DNA from: a virus
Length of the DNA stretch: 37,475 nucleotides
Direction: 5' to 3' (one strand)
IMG/VR virus record: IMGVR_UViG_3300005529_000071
Coordinates: 1 to 37,475 of that record
The position numbers were made by a program, and so were the translations under genes. The notes under the pieces were generated by a model that was not told the origin of the DNA, searched no databases, and saw nothing but the letters and a program-made list of their open reading frames with translations. Shown here piece after piece: positions 14,382-22,655 of this stretch (its first letter is position 1; each line of letters starts with the position of its first letter).

Positions 14382-15819
14382 GGCGGCTCTTCTCGAGGTC
14401 GTGCCCCTCGAGCTCGACCCCGTACAGGAGCGTCGTCGCCGACGGGCCGCTCTGGGTGACCTTGAACCCGAACCCGCCGGCGCGTTGCCGCACGGCCGCC
14501 CGCGCCCGTTTGTACCCGGTCGTCGCCCCGAAGGTGTCGTCGAGGGTTGTGTACGCGGCGCCAGCGGGGCTTGTGAGGTAGCCGATCGAGAGGGTCGGCC
14601 GGTCGGCGGCCGCGTCGGCGAGCTCGTAGCCGAGGTAGGCGTAGCGCACCCGCAGCAGCCCCTGCACCGGGGTGAACGGTGTCTCCATGATCGGCGTGAC
14701 CGCGCTGCCGTCGGCGTCCTCCTTCACCCCGGCGGCGGGGGAGAACACGCTCGAGAACGAGCAGACACGCGCGGAGGCGCGGTCACCGAAGTAGAGCTCG
14801 GCGGCGGCGCCGACCGCGGGGGCAAACGTGAGCGCGCGGATGTTCGCGAGCCGGAACCAGACACGACGGTCGAGGTCGCAGACGAGGCAGTCCTTGAACG
14901 AGGGGCCGTCGGCGATCGAGAGGACGTAGTAGCCGCGGTAGACGCCCGCGGAGAGCGTCCAGCTGCTCGTGTACCCGGAGAGGAGCGTCTGCCAGTAGTG
15001 GCTCATCCCGCCGGCCTCGGTGAGGTCGATGATCGTCGCTGCGTCGGTGAGGAACACACCGGTTTGGTTCGCCCAGATCACGAAGTCGCCGTAGGAGGCG
15101 ACCGAGCGGGCGTCGAGGCAGCCCTGGTCGAAGAGCGGCTCTAGCACCATGTCGGTGTTCGGGGGCGGGGTGGCGCCGCGGATCCGCTCGGTGCGGCCGT
15201 CCGACCAGACGAGCACCGCGGAGCGGAGCGCGGCGATCGCGCGGATCGGCGCGGACACGTCGATGTACCCGGCCGCCGGCCACGACTGCGGGTCGCCGGG
15301 CCCGGAGAAGCTCAACCGTTGCGGCTCCGCGTTCGTGTTCCCGAGCAGCGTCCGGTCCTTGTAGACGGCGGCGTACTGGGCGGCCGGCGGTGACCCGCCG
15401 AGGGTGGTGAGCGTGGAGCCGTCGTAGCTCTTCGGCGTGGAGACACCGTCGCCGGCGGGGATGATCAGCCGGTTGCGGTGGAAGACGGGCACCTGCAGCG
15501 GCGCGACCGCGGCACCGATGTGCGAAGCGCTCGACGGTGAGGCGACCGTGTACAGCTCGCCGTCCTCGTCGAGCGCGCAGAGCTTCGCCCCGGCCTCGAA
15601 CGGCGCGTGGGCGACCGCCTGTACGTAGCTGGCTGAGGGGTGGACGGTGGCGAGGTCGGGGGAGGCGTACTCCCAGCCGCCGCGTTTCGCGAGCGGGCCG
15701 CCGAACTGGGGCAGGTAGTCGACGAGGTTCCAGGCGGCGCCGGCGACCATCTGCTCGCGAGGCTCGTCTTGGCGCATCCCACGGTTGAACTGGAACGCGA
15801 GCGGGCGCGGCTGGGCCAC
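14374..15819 (-). CDS. Tail nozzle / tail tubular B-like protein
   Basis: The 481-residue protein starts (GTG) with QFNRGMRQDEPREQMVAGAA, then NLVDYLPQFGGPLAKRGGWE, the opening I associate with podovirus nozzle or tail-hub proteins. The middle is a chain of short strands with repeated patterns (KLCALDEDGELYTV; NRLIIPAGDGVSTPKSYDGS; SFSGPGDPQSWPAAGYIDV; SAVLVWSDGRTERI; DFVIWANQTGVFL). This fits a beta-propeller-like domain. It lies downstream of the adaptor and fibre genes and before internal proteins, as in many short-tailed phages. The assignment rests on motif layout and context, not on a computed match. Confidence 0.75.
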   Translation of the reverse strand: MAQPRPLAFQFNRGMRQDEPREQMVAGAAWNLVDYLPQFGGPLAKRGGWEYASPDLATVHPSASYVQAVAHAPFEAGAKLCALDEDGELYTVASPSSASHIGAAVAPLQVPVFHRNRLIIPAGDGVSTPKSYDGSTLTTLGGSPPAAQYAAVYKDRTLLGNTNAEPQRLSFSGPGDPQSWPAAGYIDVSAPIRAIAALRSAVLVWSDGRTERIRGATPPPNTDMVLEPLFDQGCLDARSVASYGDFVIWANQTGVFLTDAATIIDLTEAGGMSHYWQTLLSGYTSSWTLSAGVYRGYYVLSIADGPSFKDCLVCDLDRRVWFRLANIRALTFAPAVGAAAELYFGDRASARVCSFSSVFSPAAGVKEDADGSAVTPIMETPFTPVQGLLRVRYAYLGYELADAAADRPTLSIGYLTSPAGAAYTTLDDTFGATTGYKRARAAVRQRAGGFGFKVTQSGPSATTLLYGVELEGHDLEKSRRA

Positions 15820-15838
15820 ACGTGGCTGGCTCCCCGGG

Positions 15839-16717
15839 CTAGAGGGTGGTTTCGTCGCGGAGCGTGAGCGAGCCGCCGCCTTCTTCCTCGAGGAGGAGCG
15901 GCTGCCGGCGGCGGAGACTCCCGAAGAAGCGGAGCGACCCGCCGAGCATCTTCATCGCCTGCTTTGTGAGCGCCCCCGTCGGGGTGATCGCGCCCGATAG
16001 TGGGAGCGGGATCACGTTCGAGCCGTGTCCGGCGAGAACGACGCCGTGGCCTTGCTCGGTCGGTGTCCAGAGCGGGACGCTCGCGGCGGTCACCGTTGTC
16101 CCCGCGATCGCGGACTGGTTGGAGCCGTTTCCGCTTAGATCTGGGATTGCTTGGGTGACGGCGGCCTGATCGAGGACGAGCAGCGCTTTCGGTTGGCCCG
16201 GGGTGAGCCAGGGGCCGATCCCGAACGGGAGCGACTCGACCTGGGCGTCGGTGAGCGCCACGTCCCACTCGGCGAGCACCCCGATGTCGCCGGCGTAGAA
16301 CCCGGTGTGGTCGATGTCGCAGCCGATCTTCGCCTCGGTGATGGGGACGCTCGAGTTCGCGATCGCGCTCCCGCTGTCCTGGTGCGTCCAGGTGTTCGCG
16401 GCGATGTCGTAGAAGTGGAAGCGCGGCGCGACCGACCCGGAGGCCTTCGTGACCGCGACGAGGTACCACCTGGCGGTCGCGACCGTCGCGGCGCTGTCGG
16501 CGGTGTTCCCGTCGCACGCGAGCCGGAGCACGCCGGTGCTCATCACGCTGAACCGGTGGCGTGCGCCGCTCGAGACGCCGACGCTGAACAGGTGCCTGTT
16601 TGAGGCGAGCGACGACACCCGGAGGAGCGCGGCGATCGTGCCTGGGCCGAACGCGAACCCGAGCGCGCCGAGGCGGAGCGTGATCTTGTCGCTGGTGCCG
16701 TTGAACGTCCGCGCCAC
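15839..16717 (-). CDS. LamG/concanavalin A-like tail fibre protein (copy 1)
   Basis: The 292-residue product (GTG start) begins ARTFNGTSDKITLRLGAL. It has LamG-like features: FGPGTIAALLRVSSL, GVLRLACDGN, WYLVAVTKASGSVAPRFHFY, GDIGVLAEWDVALTDAQVES, then LLVLDQAAVTQAIPDLSGNG. These jelly-roll domains usually bind carbohydrate or build fibres. The C-terminal ~50 residues are basic and Ala/Thr/Leu-rich. The protein at 21374-22114 starts with the same motif, so the two are paralogues. The gene follows 18 bases after the 16736-17257 gene, the same order as in the other copy. Confidence 0.8.
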   Translation of the reverse strand: MARTFNGTSDKITLRLGALGFAFGPGTIAALLRVSSLASNRHLFSVGVSSGARHRFSVMSTGVLRLACDGNTADSAATVATARWYLVAVTKASGSVAPRFHFYDIAANTWTHQDSGSAIANSSVPITEAKIGCDIDHTGFYAGDIGVLAEWDVALTDAQVESLPFGIGPWLTPGQPKALLVLDQAAVTQAIPDLSGNGSNQSAIAGTTVTAASVPLWTPTEQGHGVVLAGHGSNVIPLPLSGAITPTGALTKQAMKMLGGSLRFFGSLRRRQPLLLEEEGGGSLTLRDETTL

Positions 16718-16735
16718 CGGGTCTCGGCGCTCCCG

Positions 16736-17257
16736 TTAGGAGGTGTACTCGAGGGTGGCGGCGAGCAGCTCGGCGTCCTGGGTGGCGGTGTCCGCTCCGT
16801 CGGCGGAGTCGCGGAAGATGCAGAGAAAGACGAGGTCGCCGGCGGCGATCCCGTCCAGGTTCGCGAGCGTGATCGACGTCTCGGTGAGACGGCCAGCCTC
16901 GGTGGTGTTCACGTTCGTCGTGGTCGCCGAGGCGGCCGCGGAGGCGTGCTCGGCGGGGGTGTCCGCGTCGTTCGGTGTGACGGCCCCGATCGTCGCCTGC
17001 CACTTGACCGCGTTCGCTGTTCCGTTCAGCCGCCACTGGATCTTCACCGCGCCGCCGGAGAGGTAGTCGGCGGGCATCCGGAACGTCCACCAGGCGAGCT
17101 CCTTCCCGCCGGCGCCGTCGAAGGCGAGCGCGAGCAGGTGCTTCTTCGGGTTCGCCTCCGAGCCCTGGACGCGGATCAGCGCCGGCGCGAGGTTCCCGGT
17201 GGAGCCGTCGGGGAGGGTGGCGCCGCCGGGGAGGAGTAGGACGCTCGAGGTTGGCAT
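16736..17257 (-). CDS. Beta-rich fibre/receptor-binding accessory protein (copy 1)
   Basis: I start at ATG 17257-17255 (173 residues); the in-frame extension runs through the upstream gene. The product contains RVQGSEANPKKHLLALAFDG, a WWTFRMPADYLSGGAVKIQW segment and a final DAELLAATLEYTS. The pattern (WW, P-x-x-YxSGG, ending EYTS) also occurs in the gene at 22116-22595, so they are paralogues. Such all-beta single-domain proteins are frequent beside phage fibres and resemble carbohydrate-binding modules, which is inference. Stop and next start are 18 bases apart. Confidence 0.75.
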   Translation of the reverse strand: MPTSSVLLLPGGATLPDGSTGNLAPALIRVQGSEANPKKHLLALAFDGAGGKELAWWTFRMPADYLSGGAVKIQWRLNGTANAVKWQATIGAVTPNDADTPAEHASAAASATTTNVNTTEAGRLTETSITLANLDGIAAGDLVFLCIFRDSADGADTATQDAELLAATLEYTS

Positions 17258-17261
17258 CGGC

Positions 17262-17966
17262 TCAGCCTCCGCTGACGAGGGTGAGGTCGTAGATCGCCTG
17301 CAGCGTGTCCCCGACTGCGTTGACGGTGACCGGTGCGAACTTCGACCGGTCGAGGAGCGACCCGCCGCCGGTTGGCGCCTGCGAGAACACGCCGTGCTCG
17401 GTGATCGCAACCGTCGAGTCGGGGTCGAGGCTTCCGACCGTCCGGTAGACGTTCGAGGACGCGCCCTCGGTTGTGGTTCCGGTCGGTCTGGTGTTGTCGA
17501 TCGGGTACTCGGTGGTGAGCTCGGTTTGCAGCGCCGTGTCGCTCGCCGCCTCTGCGTTGGTGCCCGTGCCGAACCCGTGGTATTTCAGGTTCTCCGGCTC
17601 GACGAGCCCCTGGCAGGCGTCGACGAGGTAGGCGACCCCCGCGTCGGTGACGACGCGCAGCGAGGCGAGGCCGTAGTCGAGGACGACACCGTCGGCGCGG
17701 CGCACGCGCAGGAAAAGCTGACCGTAGTGGGTCGGGATCCGGAACAGCCGTGCGAGCGCCACCTGGCGCAGACCGCGGATCAGGTTCGGCAGGTTCCGCA
17801 CCCGCCACAGGACGACCTCCCATTCGAGGCCGGGGCGCGGGAAGCCGTGGTAGAGGATCTCGAGCACGCTCAGCGGCTTCGCCGGTGGCGTCGAGACGAC
17901 GCGGAGGCGCACGCGGCCGCGCGGGCGCAGACGAGTCTCCCCGCCGGCGTGGAGGGCGTTCGGCAC
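17262..17966 (-). CDS. Conserved phage structural protein, 234 aa
   Basis: The GTG at 17966 gives 234 residues, preceded by GGGAGC; the in-frame extension to 18095 is antisense-like Arg/Pro sequence. Motifs include LEILYHGFPRPGLEWEVVLW, DAGVAYLVDACQGLVEPENL, KYHGFGTGTNAEAASDTALQ, then NVYRTVGSLDPDSTVAITEH and DRSKFAPVTVNAVGDTLQAI, ending YDLTLVSGG. The YHG.GTGT.AEA..DTAL.TE.TTEY core is a common phage structural family (often called tail fibre or virion protein) without a firmly known role. It lies between the adaptor and the fibre proteins, as expected for a virion component. Confidence 0.8.
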   Translation of the reverse strand: MPNALHAGGETRLRPRGRVRLRVVSTPPAKPLSVLEILYHGFPRPGLEWEVVLWRVRNLPNLIRGLRQVALARLFRIPTHYGQLFLRVRRADGVVLDYGLASLRVVTDAGVAYLVDACQGLVEPENLKYHGFGTGTNAEAASDTALQTELTTEYPIDNTRPTGTTTEGASSNVYRTVGSLDPDSTVAITEHGVFSQAPTGGGSLLDRSKFAPVTVNAVGDTLQAIYDLTLVSGG

Positions 17967-17986
17967 GACTGGTCTTGCTCCCGTGG

Positions 17987-18667
17987 CTAGATGTCTTGGG
18001 AGGGGACGGTCGGGAAGCGGCCGCGCCGGCCGACCCGGGCGGGGCTCATCGTCCGAGCGCCACGGTGGCGCAACGCCCGGCGGATCTTCCTGCACTCCGC
18101 CTCGAACAGCTTCCTGTAGCCGTCCCCCTGGTCCTTGGCGCGGTTCTCGTCGTAGTCGGCGCCCTCGGCGAGCATCCAGTACTCGATCGCCTTGTGATGC
18201 TCCGCCGGGATCCCGCCGAAGTCCGGCTGGGAAGGGTCGTCGCCGCCGCTCTCGAGCGCGGTCGGGCGGGGGACGTGGTAGAGGGTGAGCGTGTCCGCGG
18301 CGGCCGGGGTCGGCCAGACCATCAGCAGGTTGGCGCCGTCGACGGCGTACCGGTAGACGCTCGAGGGGGCGGAGGCGCTCGCCCTGCGCAGGTCGTAGAT
18401 CGCCTCCGGGCTGACCCGCTCAAGCGGCTCGCCGCTCGCGTTGATCACCTTGTTGATCGCGATGATCCCGGTCGGGAGCTCGTAGTCCTTCACGCCGGCG
18501 ATCAGCGACACGGTCGCGAGCGTGACCCGGCAGTGCGTCGCGAGCAGGATCTGCAGCACCGCCTCGGACGCCCACCCGTCCATCAGCAGCTGCTCGTCGC
18601 TACCGTCGGTGTTGTCCAACCCGAGCTTGCCGCTGACGACGCGGCGGAGATCAGCGAGAGTCGCCAC
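17987..18667 (-). CDS. Head-tail adaptor-like protein (podovirus gatekeeper/adaptor)
   Basis: The 226-residue product is mostly helical at the N-terminus (TLADLRRVVSGKLGL, EQLLMDGWASEAVLQILLAT). It has a strand region typical of phage adaptors (VSLIAGVKDYELPTGIIAIN, SVYRYAVDGANLLMVWPTP, LTLYHVPRPTAL) and a helical end (HHKAIEYWMLAEGADYDENR, RKLFEAECRKIRRAL). The mix of an ELP...I.I strand, a W.TP strand and a final helix bearing E, D and R residues is what I know from podovirus adaptors that bind beneath the portal. The GTG start directly abuts the stop of the preceding small gene. Confidence 0.75.
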   Translation of the reverse strand: MATLADLRRVVSGKLGLDNTDGSDEQLLMDGWASEAVLQILLATHCRVTLATVSLIAGVKDYELPTGIIAINKVINASGEPLERVSPEAIYDLRRASASAPSSVYRYAVDGANLLMVWPTPAAADTLTLYHVPRPTALESGGDDPSQPDFGGIPAEHHKAIEYWMLAEGADYDENRAKDQGDGYRKLFEAECRKIRRALRHRGARTMSPARVGRRGRFPTVPSQDI

Positions 18668-18802
18668 CTAGGGCTTGCTCCTACGACGGCTCGTCACGCG
18701 GCCCTGAGGCCGCCCGCGGTCCTCCCACGACTGGCGGTTGCGGCCGCGACGTTTGCGCTGGGCGCGGCTCCGCCGGTAGCGGGAGCCGTCGTGTCTGGGC
18801 AC
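18668..18802 (-). CDS. Very short arginine-rich peptide gene (44 aa)
   Basis: A 45-codon frame runs from GTG 18802 to a TAG that directly abuts the adaptor start. The peptide is extremely basic: PRHDGSRYRRSRAQRKRRGR, then NRQSWEDRGRPQGRVTSRRR, ending SKP. It fills the space between two supported genes, and an AGGA lies a few bases upstream. It could bind DNA or RNA, or act as a virion-associated basic peptide. Arg-rich frames arise easily by chance in such G+C-rich DNA, so the main support is the exact fit between neighbours. Confidence 0.4.
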   Translation of the reverse strand: MPRHDGSRYRRSRAQRKRRGRNRQSWEDRGRPQGRVTSRRRSKP

Positions 18803-18807
18803 CCGTC

Positions 18808-19158
18808 CTACCCGTAGACACCCGGGAGCGACATGCGCCCGTCGCGGTTTTGTGCCGGCGGGCCGAGAAACCGGAGGATGGCGGCGGCGCGGGGCGGAGC
18901 TGTTCCTGCGGGCGCAGCGCCCGTTTGCGCTCCGATCGTGGCGAGTAGCTGCCGCATCAACGCGTCTACCTGGCGTGCTGCGCGGCCGCTCGTTGGCGGC
19001 CGCCGGAGAGAAGACCTGACCGAGGGGAACGCGCCGATCGCGCCTGACTCGTTCGGTGTCCAGCCCCAGGCGCTGTTCGACGCGCGGCCGCTCGCAGTGG
19101 AGTCTGCGATTTCGGCGCCGTATCCGCCGTCGCCGTATCCGCCGTCGCCGTAACCCAT
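18808..19158 (-). CDS. Gly/Tyr-repeat small structural-type protein, 116 aa
   Basis: An excellent AAGGAGAG Shine-Dalgarno precedes the ATG (19158). The N-terminus is GYGDGGYGDGGYGAE, three copies of a short Gly-Tyr-Asp unit made by a small DNA repeat. A Ser/Ala-rich segment (NSAWGWTPNESGAIGAF), a basic patch (RRPPTSGRAARQVDALMRQL) and an Ala/Pro-rich end follow. The plus-strand frame over the same DNA encodes simple YPPSP repeats and is rejected. There is no family match. A virion or fibre-tip linker is possible because the gene sits between the tail glycosidase and the adaptor. Confidence 0.65.
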   Translation of the reverse strand: MGYGDGGYGDGGYGAEIADSTASGRASNSAWGWTPNESGAIGAFPSVRSSLRRPPTSGRAARQVDALMRQLLATIGAQTGAAPAGTAPPRAAAILRFLGPPAQNRDGRMSLPGVYG

Positions 19159-19169
19159 AGCTCTCCTTC

Positions 19170-20915
19170 TCAGATCGAGATGCCGCCGACGCGTTCGCCG
19201 ATCGTGACGCTGCGCATCAGCCGCGAATAGGTCGCCGCCGCTGCGCGCGCGGCCGGGTTGCTGCCGTCGGTTGGCATTGACGTGTACAAGCCGTCGGAAC
19301 CGGCGGACCAGTCAGGCCAGTCGATGAATGATGGGATGCCGAGGCCGCGCCACCGGTCACGCCACCTGAGCGCCGCCACCCTCGTCTTCGTGTCTTGGTC
19401 GGCCTGCGATACGGAGGCGTTCCAGCCGATCTCTGTGATCCACAACTCGGCTGTGCCGAACCCGAGCTCGCCCAACACGTCGATCGCGACGAGGGTGTCG
19501 TTGTAGGCATTCGACGAGTTCGAGTTGTCGTCCGGGCCAGCGCCACTCGAGGGGTAGGGGTGGATTCCGAACCTCGTGAACCCGGCGAGGTCTCCGGTGC
19601 CGAAAGCGGTGCGCCAGAACGTCTCCCCGGCGATGTCGCCGCCGCCGGGCGCAGACCATGAGTTGATGCCGCCGGTGACGATGATCCCGGCCGGGTCTGC
19701 CGCAGGGATGGTTGTGCCGCCGACGTTCTTGCAGTACCTGGCCCACTGAGTGGCGTCTGGCCCAGCGGCGCCGTTCTGCGTCTTCCACTCCGATTGGGAG
19801 TTAGGCTCGTTCCACAGCTCGTAGATCGGGGAGAGGCCGTTGGGGTTGCCGGCGCCGCCGGCCTTGTATCGGGCGGCGAGCGCGCCGATCGCGGTCTGCT
19901 GTAACCCGAGCCAGGTGTTGAAGGCCGAGTCGATCCCGGTGCCGGGGACGGCGAACCGGCCGGCGCTCGAGTTCATGTACGCGGCGGAGCCGTGGAGGAG
20001 CAGCCAGACGCGGATGCCTTTGGTGGCGCAGTCGGCGAAGACCGTATCGAGGCGAGCGAAGTCGTAGGTGCCGCTTCCGGTGTTCCACTGGTCGACGAGC
20101 GCGTCGGTGCGGGTGACGTTTCCGCCATCTCGGAGAAGGACGCGTGTCTGGTTCGCGCGGATCCCGGCGTCTGCCTGGTCGTCGAGGTTCGTGTGCGTCC
20201 CGATGTAGAAGCTGCGCGTGGGGACCGGGGTGACGTTCTCCGCGTTGAACGCCGCCTCGATCGTCTGGCAGTTCGCGTTCGAGAGGTAGGACGGCCACCA
20301 GGCGGTGTACTGGAGGACGAACCGGCCGAAGTTGTCACCGATCGTCGGCTGCGGCGCCCCGGAGAACGTGTACGCCTGGTTCGTCCACAGCACAGGGGTG
20401 GCGTCGACGCCGTCGATACGGATCGACCCGGCGGTGAGGTTGTTGACGCGGCAGATGACGAGATGCCAGAGGTGGGTGTCGCCGATATCGACGGTCGCGG
20501 CGTTCCCGAGGCCACCCCAACGGAGCGCGATCGTCGGCCGGTACGACTGGCCGGCGCCCGCTTCGAACCGGACCGCGGGCGTGTCAAAGACGCCATTCGT
20601 GTCCGCACACCAAACCGCCCCGCCAGGGTCTTCGAACCCCCAGCAACGGACGACGCAGACGTGCGTCCACGTATTCGAGTTCCACACCGCCCCCGCCAGT
20701 GGGAGAGCGAGGCAGCTCGAGCCTGCGCCCGGACACCGGTAGGCGGTGCCGGTTGTGCGGTCGTTCCCGAGCCCGAACGCCTTGAGTTTCGCGTTCGCCT
20801 GGTAGCTGCCGTGCCTGGCGTTCCCGGAGGAGTCCGTCATCGTCGCGAGCGCCGAGTCTGCGTGCTTGTAGAGCGCCGCCGGGGACAGCGCCTGAAGTGC
20901 GGAAAGAAGCGACAT
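19170..20915 (-). CDS. Tail protein with LamG-like N-terminus and clan GH-A glycoside hydrolase
   Basis: The 581-residue product has an N-terminal LamG-like domain (about 10-230: ALYKHADSALATMTDSSGNA, NTWTHVCVV, HLWHLVICRVNNLTAGSIRI). A TIM-barrel glycosidase follows (about 235-575). Catalytic signatures of clan GH-A are visible: Glu370 in IYELWNEPN (acid/base) and Glu495 in LWITEIGWNAS (nucleophile), about 125 residues apart, with IHPYP at 451-455 between. These belong to GH5/GH39-like enzymes that cut beta-linked sugar polymers. In a phage tail this would degrade capsule, teichoic acid-type glycan or other surface polysaccharide. The start is ATG directly after the TAG of the 153-aa gene. 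Confidence 0.88.
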   Translation of the reverse strand: MSLLSALQALSPAALYKHADSALATMTDSSGNARHGSYQANAKLKAFGLGNDRTTGTAYRCPGAGSSCLALPLAGAVWNSNTWTHVCVVRCWGFEDPGGAVWCADTNGVFDTPAVRFEAGAGQSYRPTIALRWGGLGNAATVDIGDTHLWHLVICRVNNLTAGSIRIDGVDATPVLWTNQAYTFSGAPQPTIGDNFGRFVLQYTAWWPSYLSNANCQTIEAAFNAENVTPVPTRSFYIGTHTNLDDQADAGIRANQTRVLLRDGGNVTRTDALVDQWNTGSGTYDFARLDTVFADCATKGIRVWLLLHGSAAYMNSSAGRFAVPGTGIDSAFNTWLGLQQTAIGALAARYKAGGAGNPNGLSPIYELWNEPNSQSEWKTQNGAAGPDATQWARYCKNVGGTTIPAADPAGIIVTGGINSWSAPGGGDIAGETFWRTAFGTGDLAGFTRFGIHPYPSSGAGPDDNSNSSNAYNDTLVAIDVLGELGFGTAELWITEIGWNASVSQADQDTKTRVAALRWRDRWRGLGIPSFIDWPDWSAGSDGLYTSMPTDGSNPAARAAAATYSRLMRSVTIGERVGGISI

Positions 20916-21377
20916 CTAGCTGTAGCGGTAGGCGATGATCACGACGAGGTCGGCCCCGGGGATCGTTGATCCGACCTGGTCGACGTCGACGGTGAGGTAG
21001 TCGCCCACAGCGAGGGAGGTGATGTCCGGTACGGCCGTGGAGCTCGCGAACGAAGACGCTGGGATTGTCGGGCGGTTGCCCTGGGTCGAGAAGATCGTCG
21101 TGCCGTTCTTGTTCACGTCGACGATCACTGAGGCTCCGGTGGGGGCGGTGCTGACAGCGGCGGTCACGCCGACGATCGTGGCGGCGGCGGGAAGCGTGAA
21201 CCTTCCCTTGCCGGTGTCAACCGCGAGCGTGCCGGCGCGCGAGAAGGGCGCCAGGAACGCCCCCTTAAGTGTGCCGTCCGGGTTGAACGCGACCTTCAGG
21301 AATCCACCGGAGGATTCCGGGGTGCCGAGGATCTCGTCCCAGTTCTCTTCGTCGGAGCGGGGGAGCCGTTCGGTCAC
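20916..21377 (-). CDS. Phage fibre domain protein, 153 aa
   Basis: The GTG start overlaps the LamG gene stop (GTGA). After an acidic leader (SDEENWDEILGTPESSGGFL) comes a beta-rich domain: GRFTLPAAATIVGVTAAVST, APTGASVIVDVNKNGTTIFS, TQGNRPTIPASSF, then GDYLTVDVDQVGSTIPGADL and a final IIAYRYS. The PTG.S.IVDVNKNGTTIF...GDYLTVDVDQVG module is widespread at the ends of phage fibres, where it forms trimeric tips. The gene lies between the LamG and glycosidase proteins, so it probably belongs to the same receptor-binding apparatus. Confidence 0.8.
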   Translation of the reverse strand: MTERLPRSDEENWDEILGTPESSGGFLKVAFNPDGTLKGAFLAPFSRAGTLAVDTGKGRFTLPAAATIVGVTAAVSTAPTGASVIVDVNKNGTTIFSTQGNRPTIPASSFASSTAVPDITSLAVGDYLTVDVDQVGSTIPGADLVVIIAYRYS

Positions 21378-22114
21378 CGCTCATCTCCGGTCAGCGCGAG
21401 CAACTCGTAGGCGAGCGGCGCGACGTTCTGCTGCGCGATCGCGGCGGCGACCGCCGCGGCGTCGGCGGCCTGGTCGAGAAAGATCGACGGTGGCAGCAGC
21501 GGCCAGGCGACTGGCGGCCCAGGGACGACGGAGGTGCCTGTGACGGTGCCATTGAGCTTGCGCCCGGAGTAGTCCGGCTCGGGCGAGTCCACACCGAAGA
21601 GCGGCCAGAATCCGATTAGCCCGCGCGGTGTGAAACCGTACCGCATCGCCTCGAGGATCTCCGCCTGGGTGAGAACGACGTTGTGGAGCGCGACGTAGGA
21701 GATGTGACTCGCCCCGGAGCTCTGCGTGCCGTCGGTCTTGTTGCCGATCCCGAAGGTGCAGGATGTCGTGGTCACGGCGCCCGATGGTGACCACGCCCCG
21801 CCGGCGACCGGCGTCCCGTTCCCGTAGAAGGTCGGAACGGCGCTGGTCCCGTCGTGCGTCCAGGCCATGTGGTTCAGGTTCGCGAGCGTCAGTCCGTGTG
21901 TTGCTGCGGAGCCGACGCTTCCCCCTGCAAAGTTCCGGTCGAAGATGATCGAGCCGGAGCCGTTGTGGTAGGTGCGGAGGAAGGAGATCTGGAAGTCCCA
22001 GATGATCCCGAACGACCCCGGGTTCTTGCACCACCAGAGGATCGAGATCGTCGCTGGCAGGTTCAGCGACGGTGTGACGACGCGGTCGGTTCCGCCCGTG
22101 AAGCTGCGAGCCAA
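21374..22114 (-). CDS. LamG-like tail fibre protein (copy 2), TTG start
   Basis: I start at TTG 22114-22112, one base after the upstream TGA, because the sequence then reads (M)ARSFTGGTDRVV and lines up with the GTG start of its paralogue (ARTFNGTSDKIT). LamG features follow: ATISILWWCKNPGSFG, TYHNGSGSIIFDR, LNHMAWTHDGTSAVPTFYGN, SHISYVALHNVVLTQAEILE, and GLIGFWPLFGVDSPEPDYSG. The C-terminus is Ala-rich and helical (DQAADAAAVAAAIAQQN). The product has 246 residues. It probably binds glycan or forms a fibre, like the copy at 15839-16717. Confidence 0.82.
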   Translation of the reverse strand: MARSFTGGTDRVVTPSLNLPATISILWWCKNPGSFGIIWDFQISFLRTYHNGSGSIIFDRNFAGGSVGSAATHGLTLANLNHMAWTHDGTSAVPTFYGNGTPVAGGAWSPSGAVTTTSCTFGIGNKTDGTQSSGASHISYVALHNVVLTQAEILEAMRYGFTPRGLIGFWPLFGVDSPEPDYSGRKLNGTVTGTSVVPGPPVAWPLLPPSIFLDQAADAAAVAAAIAQQNVAPLAYELLALTGDER

Positions 22115-22115
22115 C

Positions 22116-22595
22116 TCAGGTGCTCGTGTACTCGAACACGCACTGGAAGAGCAGCGTGTCCACGGCAAGCGTGTCGTTCGCGTGCGCGCCGTTGTGCGTG
22201 ATCTTGACGATCAGGTCTTTCCCTGCCGCCGGGGTCGTCGAGAGGGTGAAGGTGACGTCAGTCGGTCGGTAGGCGGTCGTGGACAGGGTGATGTCCTGCG
22301 CCGTCTCCGCGGTCAACGCCGCGGCGTCCCACCCCGCCGATGCGTCGCGGACGACGGTTGCGACGAGCATCCTCGAGACCTGCCCTGCGGTGGAGTTCGC
22401 GCCGATTCGACAGACGATCTTTCCGCCGGACGCGTAGTTCTGGGGGACGCGGACGATGCCCCACCAGTCGCCGTCGACATCCTTCACGAACGCCGGCACC
22501 AGCATGCGCACGTTCGTGCCGGCGACGAGCGCGGGGTAGCCGTTGCCGGAGGCGTCGGGGACGGCAAGCGGGACGGGAACCTGCACGGTCGCCAT
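22116..22595 (-). CDS. Beta-rich fibre accessory protein (copy 2)
   Basis: The 159-residue protein (ATG 22595) is nearly all strand: VRMLVPAFVKDVDGDWWGIV, VPQNYASGGKIVCRIGANST, ITLSTTAYRPTDVTFTLSTT, then KDLIVKITHNGAHANDTLAV and the end LLFQCVFEYTST. The WW, P-x-NYASGG and EYTS elements match the gene at 16736-17257. A perfect 12-bp palindrome (CTCCTCGAGGAG, 22606-22617) covers its GGAG Shine-Dalgarno, which could fold into a small hairpin and lower translation. The stop is one base before the TTG of the LamG gene. Confidence 0.8.
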   Translation of the reverse strand: MATVQVPVPLAVPDASGNGYPALVAGTNVRMLVPAFVKDVDGDWWGIVRVPQNYASGGKIVCRIGANSTAGQVSRMLVATVVRDASAGWDAAALTAETAQDITLSTTAYRPTDVTFTLSTTPAAGKDLIVKITHNGAHANDTLAVDTLLFQCVFEYTST

Positions 22596-22655
22596 TGCGC
22601 TTCTACTCCTCGAGGAGGGTCTTGGGCCCGGCGCAGACGCGGCCGCGCGGCCCTG

